In this document: piece after piece, positions 13,276 through 22,825 of the stretch
How the letters are laid out: the number at the start of each line of letters is the position of its first letter
Position numbering within the stretch: position 1 is the stretch's first letter
Source of the DNA: Diadema setosum
Taxonomy: Eukaryota > Echinodermata > Echinoidea > Diadematoida > Diadematidae
DNA length: 64,000 bases
Reading direction: 5' to 3'
NCBI RefSeq assembly: GCF_964275005.1
Contig: NC_092700.1
Coordinates: forward strand, 16,338,617-16,402,616
Translations under genes and position numbers: made by a program
The notes under the pieces: generated by a model
What the model was told of the DNA's origin: nothing
The model's input: the letters and a program-made list of their open reading frames with translations, nothing else
The model's database searches: none

Positions 13276-15489
13276 TAATAAATGGGACATTTCAAATGCG
13301 CAGATATTCACAAAGTTTACCAATGTACATCTACATTGTACTGGCTTTGCGTGCTCATCTGTTTAAATTTAGAGTTCTAAGAGCGCCCAAAATCTGACCA
13401 GAATCTGACCACGTAGAGTAATTGTTCCAGTTTGCGGCCGTCCGGCGGTTTGCAGTCGCTACAGCATATTTGGTAATATAACGCTGAACACAGCCACACA
13501 CTTTATATACCACACATTCACTAACACTATCAGTCTACAAAAACCAACCGATAACATGGAAAAAATCTCCAACAAAAATGAAATTTTCTCACTTAAATGA
13601 TGACATCTCGCATCAAAAACTTCATTTTCGGTACTTCTTATTTGTAACATCACAGTTAAGGATCAAGGGTCTAAAGAAACTGGATATTTTGTTGTTTTCC
13701 CGATGTTCGCGGATTTTGAATACATGTCCTCACGTAGAAATAGAAGTTTCGCGAGCCGATGTCGGCCGCCATTTTTTTCTGGAAGTGGATGTTACGATCG
13801 AAAAAATAGGAAAAACATGAGAAAGACAACAATAACACCGCCATGCCTGTTCGCAGTCAGTACAAGCGCGCGAGCCCTTTTCACGTGCTTTCGCAATGGG
13901 ATTTGGCACTTACGCAACGTTCGCGGGCCAAAATGAAGGCGTTCAGCAGAAGATCGCGGAGCACGCGCGTATCGCATAGGAATTGTACATCGGGCCGCAA
14001 ACCGGATTACCACGATCATAAACCAACGGACGCTCTACCGGATCACGGCCGTGGTCTTTTTTTACTATTGCGATGGACATTGGTCTTGCGATTATCACAA
14101 TATTGTAAACTGGTAAGTGGTCAATCGCTATGATATACAATGTAACCTGGGTTAAAGCAATTAGCAAGTTTGCGTTTCAGAGTGGAAAAACCCTTATGCG
14201 GCCGCAAACCGGCACTTTTACTCTACAACAGTGGTCTACCTTACAAAAAGCCAACAAATTCTATTGTCACAACACACACAATCACATCACTTCACAAACT
14301 GGCATTGCCATTCACCACAGGAAAGTCCCCTAGTCACCTCCAAAAATCCACCCAAAATTACAAATTTCGCCATCAAAAATGCAAAATCAGCGTCATGGTT
14401 CCAAACTGCACAGGACCTTGAGAAGTCTAGTTTCAAGAATCAGTGTTGTCGTATAAAGGCGCTAAAACTCAAGAAGTATGCAATTTTGTGGTGATTTTTT
14501 TTTTCCTTATCACAAGCTTCAACTTTCAAGTGTGATGGTATCCCCAAAAATGCAGAAGAAAATAATACCTCCGAAAGTGCCGATGCGGTGACTGGGGGAT
14601 AAATGTAGGAGCGGACTTGCCATAATTCGACCCTTGTAAGTTGTGATTGCTGTAAGCATTGCCATTGACATTGAATGCATACAACCTGCCTAACGGTTAC
14701 ATTGTATTTCAGTAGAATAAATAATGCAGAAAAGCTTACGCAACCAGATTTCGGACAGCTTACAAGTGTCTACGCTTGTCCTAAAGAAAAAAACCTTGTC
14801 GAAAAGCGCAGACAAAATTTTTTCTTCTTTCCATCACGGAGATTGGACATTACATGTATGTGTGTGCAACAAAAAAATCACTGTGCAAACTTGCGACAAT
14901 TTGAATGTCAGATGCGAGACGGATGAGAAGTGAACAGGGGGGCTTCATGAGCATCTCACCCCAAGGGCCTCATGGGCATGACCAGGTCCAGGATGCTGAT
15001 GAGGAGGGATCCTTCTGTGCATGAGCCCCCCTCACGCATGTGTGATGAGCGGGTTTTCCCCGACCGAAGTGAAACAGCCGACAAAGTCTCTAGATACCAT
15101 GCAGTAAATTTATGCACCATTCACACGAATTTATTGATAATTTCAGGCAGTTTAAACAGTGAACCCAGCCCTGGCCCTCCTACTACACACTCTTCTCCTG
15201 ATTTTTTATTCCTTCATCATATCAATAATCATATCAGACTGAGCTGAGTGTATCACTTGCACTGTGTTACTGTTGCGCGTGTGCTAGTGTTGTTGCAATG
15301 CGCTATGTATAACAGTTAGAGAGGAACCAGGCCATGTATACCTCCTATGTAAAATTACATGCCGACCGCGCCGGCAAACTGAACGCTTTCGTTCGGCTAC
15401 AACCTTGGTATCAATACGACATGCAGGGTCAAATTTCGCTATAACTTACCATAATACGGGAAATTTGGTGGAACTGGCGGTTGATACAT
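31..15489 (-). CDS. Argonaute (AGO clade) gene, minus-strand copy, 5' five coding exons
   Basis: Argonaute proteins bind microRNA or siRNA guides and silence complementary RNA in the cytoplasm. Five exons are visible on the minus strand: 15489-15450, 6392-6116, 4933-4813, 581-400 and 167-31. All have GT donors and AG acceptors, phases chain without conflict, and there is no in-frame stop over 252 codons; the gene continues left of the window. The start is the ATG at 15489, opening with MYQPP and followed by donor GTAAGT. Exon 2 encodes a Pro/Gln-rich leader, then the start of the N domain ([17 protein letters not shown]). Exons 3-5 encode the rest of the N domain and linker 1 ([57 protein letters not shown]), close to vertebrate AGO1-4 and unlike Piwi. 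PAZ, MID and PIWI would lie outside. It is a paralogue of the plus-strand gene starting at 28105. Family identity is very secure; which paralogue it is called is unknown. Confidence 0.93.
400..581 (-). CDS. Minus-strand AGO exon 4 (N domain/linker 1)
   Basis: This 182-bp exon begins [14 protein letters not shown] and ends MRHLPSL plus two bases of an Arg codon, with donor GTATGG. Intron 4 to exon 5 is only 232 bp, against 2.9 kb in the plus-strand paralogue. DNA identity to the paralogue is about 77% by eye. Confidence 0.93.
1880..2191 (+). mobile_element. LINE reverse-transcriptase C-terminal region, fragment 1
   Basis: Translation near 2080-2190 reads [13 protein letters not shown] and [10 protein letters not shown], the stretch that follows the polymerase core in CR1/L2/Jockey-type non-LTR retrotransposons. 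The frame is disturbed upstream (1889-2080), so it is decayed. The fragment stops exactly at a TTAA (2188-2191) followed by AGGGGCATTCCAG, which resembles the end of a TTAA MITE found at 8996, so the LINE was probably split by that insertion. Continuation is at 3198. Confidence 0.6.
2384..3016. mobile_element. Non-autonomous DNA transposon with ~16-bp TIRs
   Basis: The left end TAGCTGCGTTCAGACA and the reverse complement of the right end TAGCCATGTTCAGACG match at most positions. The interior has a GGTCGGAGGAAG-type inverted segment near 2420-2560. No transposase is recognised in the 78-codon minus frame inside it. The superfamily is not determined, and the target-site duplication is unclear. 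Confidence 0.5.
3198..3410 (+). mobile_element. LINE ORF2 C-terminus, fragment 2
   Basis: The frame reads [13 protein letters not shown] then [13 protein letters not shown] and FKAEI, the typical extreme C-terminus of CR1/L2-like ORF2 (pattern W-N-x-L-P followed by FK). It continues fragment 1 (1880-2191), with about 1 kb of later insertions between. Confidence 0.6.
4813..4933 (-). CDS. Minus-strand AGO exon 3 (N domain)
   Basis: This 121-bp exon encodes [31 protein letters not shown]. Phase is 2 in, 0 out; acceptor CCAG, donor GTGAGA. About 84% identical to the paralogous exon at 45152. Confidence 0.93.
6116..6392 (-). CDS. Minus-strand AGO exon 2 (Pro-rich leader and start of N domain)
   Basis: This 277-bp exon opens [11 protein letters not shown], runs through a Pro-rich leader of about 45 residues, then [20 protein letters not shown] (conserved AGO N-domain start) and ends CPRRINR. 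Acceptor CTAG lies just above 6392 and donor GTAAAA below 6116. The leader is 22 codons shorter than in the plus-strand paralogue. Confidence 0.93.
6578..7140. mobile_element. TTAA-flanked MITE, family F2 (ends AGGACAAGTCCACC)
   Basis: The element is bounded by TTAA at 6578 and 7137. Its two halves are inverted copies of about 200 bp: TTAAAGGACAAGTCCACC on the left, GGTGGACTTGTCCTTTAA on the right, with GGATGAGAAGACTA and its complement inside. The TTAA target suggests Kolobok or piggyBac mobilisation; the AGG termini argue against typical CCY-ended piggyBac. Another full copy is at 39142-39729 and a left arm is at 57053-57190. Confidence 0.8.
8570..8999. mobile_element. TTAA-flanked MITE, family F1 (ends AGGTATTAGCCCAC)
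   Basis: TTAA at 8570 and 8996 brackets a 430-bp element with terminal inverted repeats AGGTAYTAGCCCACATTTG. A nearly identical copy lies in the opposite orientation at 12411-12839. No coding capacity. Confidence 0.85.
8996..9742. mobile_element. TTAA-flanked MITE, family F3 (ends AGGGGAATTCCAG)
   Basis: It begins at the same TTAA (8996) that ends the F1 MITE and finishes at TTAA 9739-9742. Ends are AGGGGAATTCCAGGTC and, inverted, AGGGCAAATTGAGGAC. The arms share GAGCTGATGATGTCATCACC-like blocks and the TGTACAAAAAA motif. A left end of this family also cuts the LINE at 2188. Confidence 0.65.
10189..10560. mobile_element. Foldback MITE, family FB1
   Basis: Two arms of about 170 bp pair with each other: GTATAGTTTTGGTTGAGA, GAAATGGCTGAGATATCC and GGGACCCAC near the centre. 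Related copies in this window: 18698-19488 (interrupted), 20993-21371, 23016-23398, 25639-25905 (truncated) and a scrap at 33263-33392. Confidence 0.75.
12019..12222. mobile_element. Short TIR element (ACTGTAAAAGCAG ends)
   Basis: The ends TACTGTAAAAGCAGAAATT and TTCTGGTTTCACAGTA are inverted repeats, and the interior has GCCAAGATTCGCACAAAT and GGCTCCAATTAGTGAA. A second copy with the same internal blocks is at 61897-62092. Confidence 0.65.
12411..12839. mobile_element. TTAA-flanked MITE, family F1, inverted copy
   Basis: Reverse-complement copy of 8570-8999, bounded by TTAA at 12411 and 12836. The two differ at only a small number of positions over about 430 bp, implying recent movement. 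Together they form a large inverted repeat within the primary transcript of the minus-strand AGO. Confidence 0.85.
13229..13280. repeat. (AAT)n microsatellite
   Basis: An AAT/TAA trinucleotide tract that follows an AATAAA-type A-rich stretch from about 13188. Confidence 0.9.
13700..14080. other. CpG-rich segment in AGO intron 1
   Basis: This stretch has many CpG dinucleotides (GCGAGCCGATGTCGGCCGCC, AGATCGCGGAGCACGCGCG) in otherwise CpG-poor surroundings. It may be an unmethylated regulatory segment or alternative promoter, or the inside of a mobile element. No exon or transposase is recognised. Confidence 0.3.
15450..15489 (-). CDS. Minus-strand AGO exon 1 (start codon)
   Basis: A 40-bp coding exon: ATG at 15489 encodes [13 protein letters not shown] plus one base, ending at donor GTAAGT. 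It joins exon 2 (6392) in phase 1 to give Y-G-V-P-Q. The same start peptide and phase occur at 28105 in the paralogue, which makes this short exon convincing. Confidence 0.88.
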
Positions 15490-15800
15490 GTCCCTTGTGT
15501 AAATTTCCTGTGTAAACTGATTCACTACAGAGGCAAAAGAAGCCAAAATCCGTCGTTTACTTCATCATTACTTTAATCGTTGCTTCTTGCACGTCCCGAC
15601 TGTGGCTCGACCCGGAAGAACACACTCGCATCACGGGGGTCACAGAGGTCGCGAGCAGCCCTACCTTCGTGTTCCCATCCAACCGCTTTCTTTGTGTCTG
15701 TACTTTACAAGTCGTACACGCAGGGATTCCGGAGTAAAGATCTGTTTCAATGGTTCCACAACCAGGAAAGAGGGACCCAGTAAATAAATGATATTGATCT
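15490..15800 (-). promoter_or_regulatory. Probable promoter/5'UTR region of minus-strand AGO
   Basis: The sequence directly upstream of the start exon contains an ETS-type CCGGAAG core near 15610 and is richer in CpG than its surroundings. No TATA box is obvious. The transcription start is not determined. Confidence 0.3.
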
Positions 15801-17352
15801 CCTCGCGTAATCTAAATGCATGGCAGCTGCTGACAGAGAACAAAGAAGTGATTTGCAATGTTCTGTGACGTGAGGCTCGTGTTGTTAGGTATACATGGAG
15901 GCATATTCTTTGGAACATCATCCTAATTTAAAGGCCCTCTCTCGTTTTAGTCAATGAAAAAAAAAAGACAGAAAGAAAGACAGAAGGAGTAGGAGTAGGC
16001 CTACAATTAATTTTGAGTATACCGACGCAAACGAAACAAAGACAGTTTAAACGTATGTTAACTTCTTCATTCTTTCTTTAAAAAGAAAAAAATAAAAAGT
16101 CATCACTTCAGTTTCCACACACTGTAAAAAGTAATGTTTTTAATTATTTTAAGAAACTGTCTTTTTGTAAGAAAACAACTTCACTTTAAGAATTTAATTA
16201 TTTAGGTTACGAGTCATTCTTACCTAATTTATTTTTATTACTTGAATACGAGGAAAATTGGAAGAGAGGGAACCGAACGAAAATGGAAGTTAATTGAAAG
16301 AAAAGAGAAAATGCAGAGTATAGGGAACTGAGGAAAAGAGATGATAAAGTTCACGTCGAAAAAAAAAGAAACAACCGTGGACCAATTAATGCATAATATA
16401 TCGATGGTCAAAACCCCATAGATCAGACAATTAGGCCTATACGATTGATTGTTTTGCAGATCGAGATCGACTGAGAAAGCCCTTCTGCAATGTTGTGGAT
16501 AGTCGTTCAAACTTTGATGTTGGCTCTAATAGTAGCATTACTCTTCATGGTCGCTAAAAAGGACAGGTTCTGTTGACCCCCCCCCCCCCCCCGTCTCTTT
16601 CGTCATTGATTTCATTTCGAAATGCATTGATATTTGTGATGGATTCTTTTTTTTTTCTTTTTTCATTCTATATATACATTTTTGAGGGTAGATATTCATG
16701 TGTGTATGTTTGTGTGTGTGCTACAACAAGACTTGACGCTAAACTATAGATATAATCGGAGTCAAAGTTAGTGGCTTTCTCTCCGTCTCCCTCCCCCCCC
16801 CCCCCCCCTTTCCCTCCATGATCTCCCTCCCGCCCTCTCCGTGTATCTATACCTCTCTCTCTATTTATCTTTTCGATCGTGATATCATAGGATGACGTGT
16901 TTTACATGTTATATCACGGCCTTTTTAACGGTATAAGTCCCTCATCGTTTTTGTTACTAAGATGATATATTTCAATATAATATAATCGCGGAATATACGA
17001 AGAAGTGTTTATTTCATCTCATCGTCACTTTCATTTCAGATGGGGATGAGAAGGGTAGATTTGCCGCGTCTTAAGATGACAACTCCACGGGGAAAAAATA
17101 CAGTTTTATACATTCACTCAGTTTTTAGTAAAAATGAGAGAGATACATCTCTTAGAGTAACTCTTTTGAGTACGTCTGAATGGTAAAGAAAACAATATGG
17201 ATCCATAAATAAAATAATTTGACGACATAATAGTATATAATTCAAAGAATGTCATTCGTTTTCTTACCACTGTAAAATGTATTGGAAGTTGTCGCTTTAT
17301 CCAGGAATATATAGTCCTAATTCCAGTATGCATAATACGTATATAGTAGTAG

Positions 17353-17353
17353 G

Positions 17354-17424
<71 letters not shown>

Positions 17425-17427
17425 TTA
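17353..17427. repeat. (TAGA)n microsatellite
   Basis: About 18 near-perfect TAGA/GATA units. Confidence 0.95.
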
Positions 17428-18697
17428 GATATATAGAATATATATTTAGATGATTACACATAATGTATAATTGAATAAACAAATAAATAGATAGATGATG
17501 TGTGCGAGCGCAACACACATCATAGCGTCACCCAACATTAACAGGCGGACATATTATAATACACAGTACACAGTATTATGCCATCATTACACACGGAACA
17601 GCAATGAACAAAGGGATTGGTCTTTATGCCGTTCAATGCTAAAAAAGCATCAACAACGAAACAACGAAAATGTGATATGCACCAATCATTATCTCCGCAG
17701 TTGTACTTTGCATATTCCTCATTAAGGTCATTATTTAGCAAACACCATTTTTCATCGCTTGAATAAGAATTCGTTGATAGGTATTTTGAATCCACCCTGC
17801 ACTCGATGAGATATTTAGGTGAACTTTGGATCGTGGGCAAATTCCACCTGTAATTATCTTTCTCTTTTTTTTTCATGAACCATCCATTATAGTCTTATCA
17901 GCATGAATCTTTCCAGGCCGGGATATACTAATTTAGTTCTGAGTTCATAATTATTTGATAGAGATATGAAGATGATATTTTACGTCAAACCGATCCGCTG
18001 ACACAGGCGAGAACACATCAATAACAATCCACGATTTAAACGCAGATATAATACATAGCCCTTTGTATACTTCGGCGCAATTTGTGGCATTTCTCCGACA
18101 GCTTGGACCGTAAGTTGAAATCGATTCCGCCATTTTAATTATTTGTGATTCTAACAATATCAAAAGGTATATTTGTCAAAAATCTATCGCTGTGACCACG
18201 GTGACTTCTCATGTGGCATAGAATTCGGTCATTTGTGTAGTTTAAATTCATGAAAGCTTGAAAAATTCAACTCTTGCGTTTTAGTCTTGAAGTTCAAAGT
18301 ATAGGTCCTGAGAGCAAGAAACATATACAAAAACACCAATCTCTACTTGATGCTCACTGGACTATCTGTGTAGTTAGACATTATGTATGTCATCACTTGT
18401 TTTAAGTTTGTTTGTTCGCATACTACCGGTATCTTTCAATTCTTTTACAAGTTGATTGTTTATCAACTGTATCATTATTTACGTTCGTTCTGTTTTTGAT
18501 TTTGCACACTTTGTAATGTATAATGACGCAGGGCTCCCTCGTAACGCAGGCCTTTGTGGCTCTGAATGGAACTAAGAAGAAGACTGAAGAAAATAGATAA
18601 ATAATGGCGTGGTGTTTGATACAGGACCTCTAGAATAATGCAACCAAGGATAATTATGAAAATGTATCTAATTCGTTGAATTTCAAATCTGAAAGAA

Positions 18698-19488
18698 TTG
18701 GCACAGTTTTGGTTGAGATTGGACTTGAGGTTTCCAATGTTTTTGATAATGATTTTCATTTTGAAATAATGAGAAATCTGAAAGAAAGATATTATTCAGA
18801 GTGGCGAAGGTTCAGTTGTGAGTTTCTTCCATTATTTTTTTTTTACCGACTTGTTTGTTGATTTACAGATCAGCAGTTGCGAGCTTAACAAATTTAATTT
18901 GTAGAGGGAGACAAATTGAAGAAACTCACAACTGAATGAGAAATCTCTTATGAAATATGAAAGATCATATAATTCTAAGAAGTATTCAAATCTTATCTTA
19001 TTAAAATTTGTTTTGAAATGGCTGAGATATCCAAAACAAAGTAATTCTAACATTACGATTACTTTGTTTTACTTTGTTTTTTAATATCTCAGCCATTTCA
19101 AAACTGATTTTCATCTAATAAACTTTGAATAATTCTTAGAATCTGAGACTTCTTAATATTCTATAAAGTGGTTTCTAAATACAAAGAGATTTATCTAAAA
19201 ATGATCTTACTCCATTCTTCTTAAGTGAGATATTTGAAATTAAAGCTGCTAAAAACAAAGAAAATAAGAAAAAGATACGGAATATTTTTGATCATAACTT
19301 CTAGAATATTCCTTGTTATTATACAAGTGAGGTATTACTGGAAAGATTTAATTTTGATCTATCTGATGATGGACTTACTTTGAAATGTATAAAAGTGGCG
19401 CTTAAATTCATTTGGCAATAAAACTCTCCATTATATCTCCCAAAAAGTTAAAAGCCGAATTCTCACCTCAACCAATTACCATCACTAA
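18698..19488. mobile_element. Foldback MITE family FB1, interrupted copy
   Basis: The left end CACAGTTTTGGTTGAGA and right end CTCACCTCAACCAATTACC match FB1, with GAAATGGCTGAGATATCC and its complement in the middle (19010-19110). The left arm is split by a separate 122-bp element (18813-18934), and about 280 bp of unassigned sequence interrupts the right arm (19150-19430). Confidence 0.6.
18813..18934. mobile_element. 122-bp element with perfect 17-bp TIRs, nested in FB1
   Basis: CAGTTGTGAGTTTCTTC at 18813 is exactly complementary to GAAGAAACTCACAACTG ending at 18934. FB1 sequence (AATGAGAAATCT) resumes just after it, so this is a later insertion. Confidence 0.55.
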
Positions 19489-20992
19489 TTCTGATTTATG
19501 AATGTTTACTTCCGTCTACCGTTTTAGAGGTTTGATATTTCCTCACACAAATGACTCTATCATATATACACTGTACTGCTATAACATTTATGGCGCTAAT
19601 AGGTAACTATTATAAATAATTACATAAACAGACAGAGACTGATATCTTTTGCTGCTTTCCTTCAAGTGTTTAGTGAAATACTAGCATCATAAACAGTAAA
19701 ATGTAGACTGGTGCAAGGCCTACCACATTCCTATGCTAAAGCGAGCAGTGGCAAATAATATTATTAACAGTCATGCAAATTAAAGACGGCTACTAAAAGA
19801 ACAAAACTGCTTGCTCTCGTAATAATAGTGAAGTCTACTTCTCTAACATTTTTATTTTGTACAACCCGAAACGTAAATTTTCGATATTGACCAGTTATAA
19901 TCAAAATTGGGTATTTATATACATATTATATGTGCGTGTGTGTGTGTTTGAGTGTGTGCGTTATTTTGTTTGTTTACTTTTGACAAATAATAAGATAATT
20001 TATGCTTATATATTTTCGATGCACATAGCCTGATATGATTAGTATAAAATTAATTTGTATTGTGTTTATTGACTTAAAAACGTTCACTTTCTCGAAGCAC
20101 CATCAGTATGCAGCGGCGAAGGGATCCCATTTGTCTCTCTGTGGTGTTGAAACTGTAACATTCAAAGGGGAATTTATTTCAAATACGTACATGTATGTGG
20201 ATTCAGTGAATTACAAATATTAATATTACACCTTAGCTGAAGTTTGAGTAAAATCGGACCATCCATTCAAAGTTATGCATTGGGTAAAATCCGCGACACC
20301 GTTGTGCCGGCATCGAAAAGACGATCGCAACAATTCGTCCAATTATAGGGCAACTGTCACTAGGAAAATCGAATATTAGTAGGGTAGCTATAGCTAGGCC
20401 TATTCATACGATAGATATCCACACATTTTTATTCTTATGAAGAATGCACCGTTCTTCTTCATGCTTCTGACACATCTTTATTCCCCGTGCCTTCTGCATA
20501 AGGTATACATGTAAGTCTAATTCTCTTTCATAGTTCATGCTGTGTTCATGCTCAAAGGTTAGCATTACCTTTCTTTGTATGATAATTATACTGAAAAATG
20601 ATAATGATAATATGAAGAGCTAGAATGCAAAATCAGACAAACGCCATTCTCAACATTTTTAAAGAGGGGTCATCACCAAGAAGAAAATTTTTCAATATCA
20701 ATGCACTCGGTTCATAACAAGAAATATTTTCGAAGGCATTATTAATATCATGACATTTTATTTTGTATGTTCTAATTGTTTTCTCTGTGTTTTTATTTGT
20801 GTGTGTTTTTAGCATCTTCATTCTCCAACATCTGAAGTTGTTAGAAATGGATATGTAAGTATTTGCATTTAAACTCTTCATTTATTATGTTGAATGTTCT
20901 TCAAATATTTTCTTTACATTGTTGCTCATATTGGGGCATCACAAATTTTTAGGCTTCTTATTCGGCGATTGACGGCCCGTGGATTAAAGGGT

Positions 20993-21371
20993 GTGTACAG
21001 TTCTGGTCGAGGTGAGGATTTAGCTTTTAACGTTTTGCGAGATATTCAGAAACCACTCTATGAGATGTCAAAGAGTATGCAGTTCTAAGGGGTATCAAAA
21101 GTTTATTCGATGAAAATCGGTTCTGAAATGGCCGAGATATCCGAAAACAAGGTGAAACAAAGAGATCCTAATAAAGTTGTGGCATGTCGCCTTTTATCAT
21201 TAGCACTTTTTTTTTTTTTGGATATCTCAGCCATTTGAAAACCAATTTTAATCAATAAACGTTGAATCCTTCTTAGAATTACATGCTCTGTCACATTTCA
21301 TAAGAGGCTTTTCATTATCTCACTTAGGAATGTTCAAAACATGAATCCCCACCTCAACCAGTACTGTACAA
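20993..21371. mobile_element. Foldback MITE family FB1, copy upstream of caveolin
   Basis: Left GTGTACAGTTCTGGTCGAGG pairs with right CCTCAACCAGTACTGTAC. The central GAAATGGCCGAGATATCC and complement are present. It ends about 170 bp before the caveolin start and may touch its promoter. Confidence 0.65.
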
Positions 21372-21539
21372 CTTAAGATAACTTTTTAACGGAAAGTCTG
21401 ATTTTCCTCAAACTTCATTCACATTATACTGTAGGTTTTTATATATTTATATAAACTGACTGAATACGAGTTCCTATCACTATTGCATTATCACTCGTAC
21501 TGAGTAAGCAACGATCAACTCATGATATTTTCAAGCAGA

Positions 21540-21728
21540 ATGGCAACTCCTGAGAGCACCCACCCTACACCTGCTACACCCAGCCAACCAACGGCGACAC
21601 CTCAAACAACGGTTTATCTTATCCCCAATGGTCAGCCAGTGCCACAGGCAAATGCCCCCATCGTCAACACTGAGGGCGTGCTCTCGGACTCGAGCGAGGA
21701 CATCTACGAACTTACCCCGCACGTGAAG
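21540..21728 (+). CDS. Caveolin exon 1
   Basis: 63 codons, low-complexity Thr/Pro/Gln N-terminus followed by an acidic SDSSEDIYEL segment; donor GTATGG. The length is 189 bp if translation starts at 21540. Confidence 0.8.
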
Positions 21729-21838
21729 GTATGGACGGTATAGGCCTAACAGTCAGTACACAAGGTGAAACGGACAAGGGGCCGGTCCGTTTCATGAAAG
21801 TCTTATGAAAGAATCGTCGCTAATAAAATACACATAAG

Positions 21839-21869
<31 letters not shown>

Positions 21870-22637
21870 GCTCTTAAACATAACAACAACAACAACACTT
21901 ATGAGATGGATCATGGATTCTAGTTCTGTTTGAAAGTCTCTCATAGAGCTAATGAGTGACTTTGGCCATTCAAAAGCCTAGTGTAAAGAACAGGATGAGG
22001 AGCACGGGTAAAACTACAGACCAAACTAAAAAAAAAAAAAAATTAAAAAAAAAAACTCTATCGACTAACTGAAAATGCACTATATTAGCTGAAAATGCAT
22101 GAGTTTCAGTCACAAGTTTATACAAATGTTGCTTTCTTGATGTTTTTTGTTTGTTTGTTCGCTTTATATAGTTTTGGGGGTAGTTCCAGTATTTTATAGT
22201 ACCCTCCATCAAAACAGGTATATTTGTGAAGAGTTTGTTCGCAAAAACCGATAAGTCCATTTTTAAAGATTTTGAAGTACGGTCTCTGTCATAAAGTACG
22301 AATGATAAATTGGTCACTGCGTATTATAAAAGGTACATTTTTGAAGTTATTGTCAAAAGAAGCAAAATTTTTCTTATTATTCTCTTTATTTTTCTTCACC
22401 TTTAATCGCAAATATCTCCATTTGGCAAATATGGACTTATCGGTTTTTGCGAACAAACTCTTCATTTGGATATTAAAATATACTCAATTGATTGCATACA
22501 CAGGTGACATTCGATGACACATTCAAGAATTCTGACACGACCAAAGGTTTCTCTTTTATGAAATCTGTCAACGAGAACATCTACAGGTGGACCCATGTAA
22601 GTATAATTTTGTATAGTTATGATGAGACAATTTATGC

Positions 22638-22682
<45 letters not shown>

Positions 22683-22742
22683 ATGTCGAGATTTCACGTA
22701 TTGCTTCCACAAATTAATTACCAGTTTGTTTTTAAGATATAA

Positions 22743-22825
<83 letters not shown>

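Larger units (their letters stand above)
6393..15449 (-). other. Intron 1 of minus-strand AGO
   Basis: This 9-kb intron is mostly transposable-element DNA: TTAA MITEs at 6578-7140, 8570-8999, 8996-9742 and 12411-12839, a foldback at 10189-10560, a small TIR element at 12019-12222 and an (AAT)n tract at 13229. The segment 13400-14500 is unusually CpG-rich with no recognised gene. Segments 7141-8569 and 10561-12018 hold no gene or repeat I can name. Confidence 0.6.
15801..21539. other. Spacer between minus-strand AGO and caveolin
   Basis: No gene is recognised. It holds poly-C runs (16576, 16795), a (GATA)n tract (17353-17427), the interrupted FB1 foldback (18698-19488) with a nested element, an F2-like scrap (20160-20290) and an FB1 copy (20993-21371). 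It must contain the upstream regions of both flanking genes. Confidence 0.5.
21729..22503 (+). other. Caveolin intron 1
   Basis: 775 bp holding a (TTG)n-(CAA)n hairpin (21833-21904) and a perfect 33-bp inverted repeat (22228-22260 with 22431-22463) that ends 40 bp before exon 2. Confidence 0.8.

Noticed and set aside
17353-17427. CRISPR-like array
   Set aside because: Units are 4 bp with no spacers; a simple microsatellite in a eukaryotic genome.
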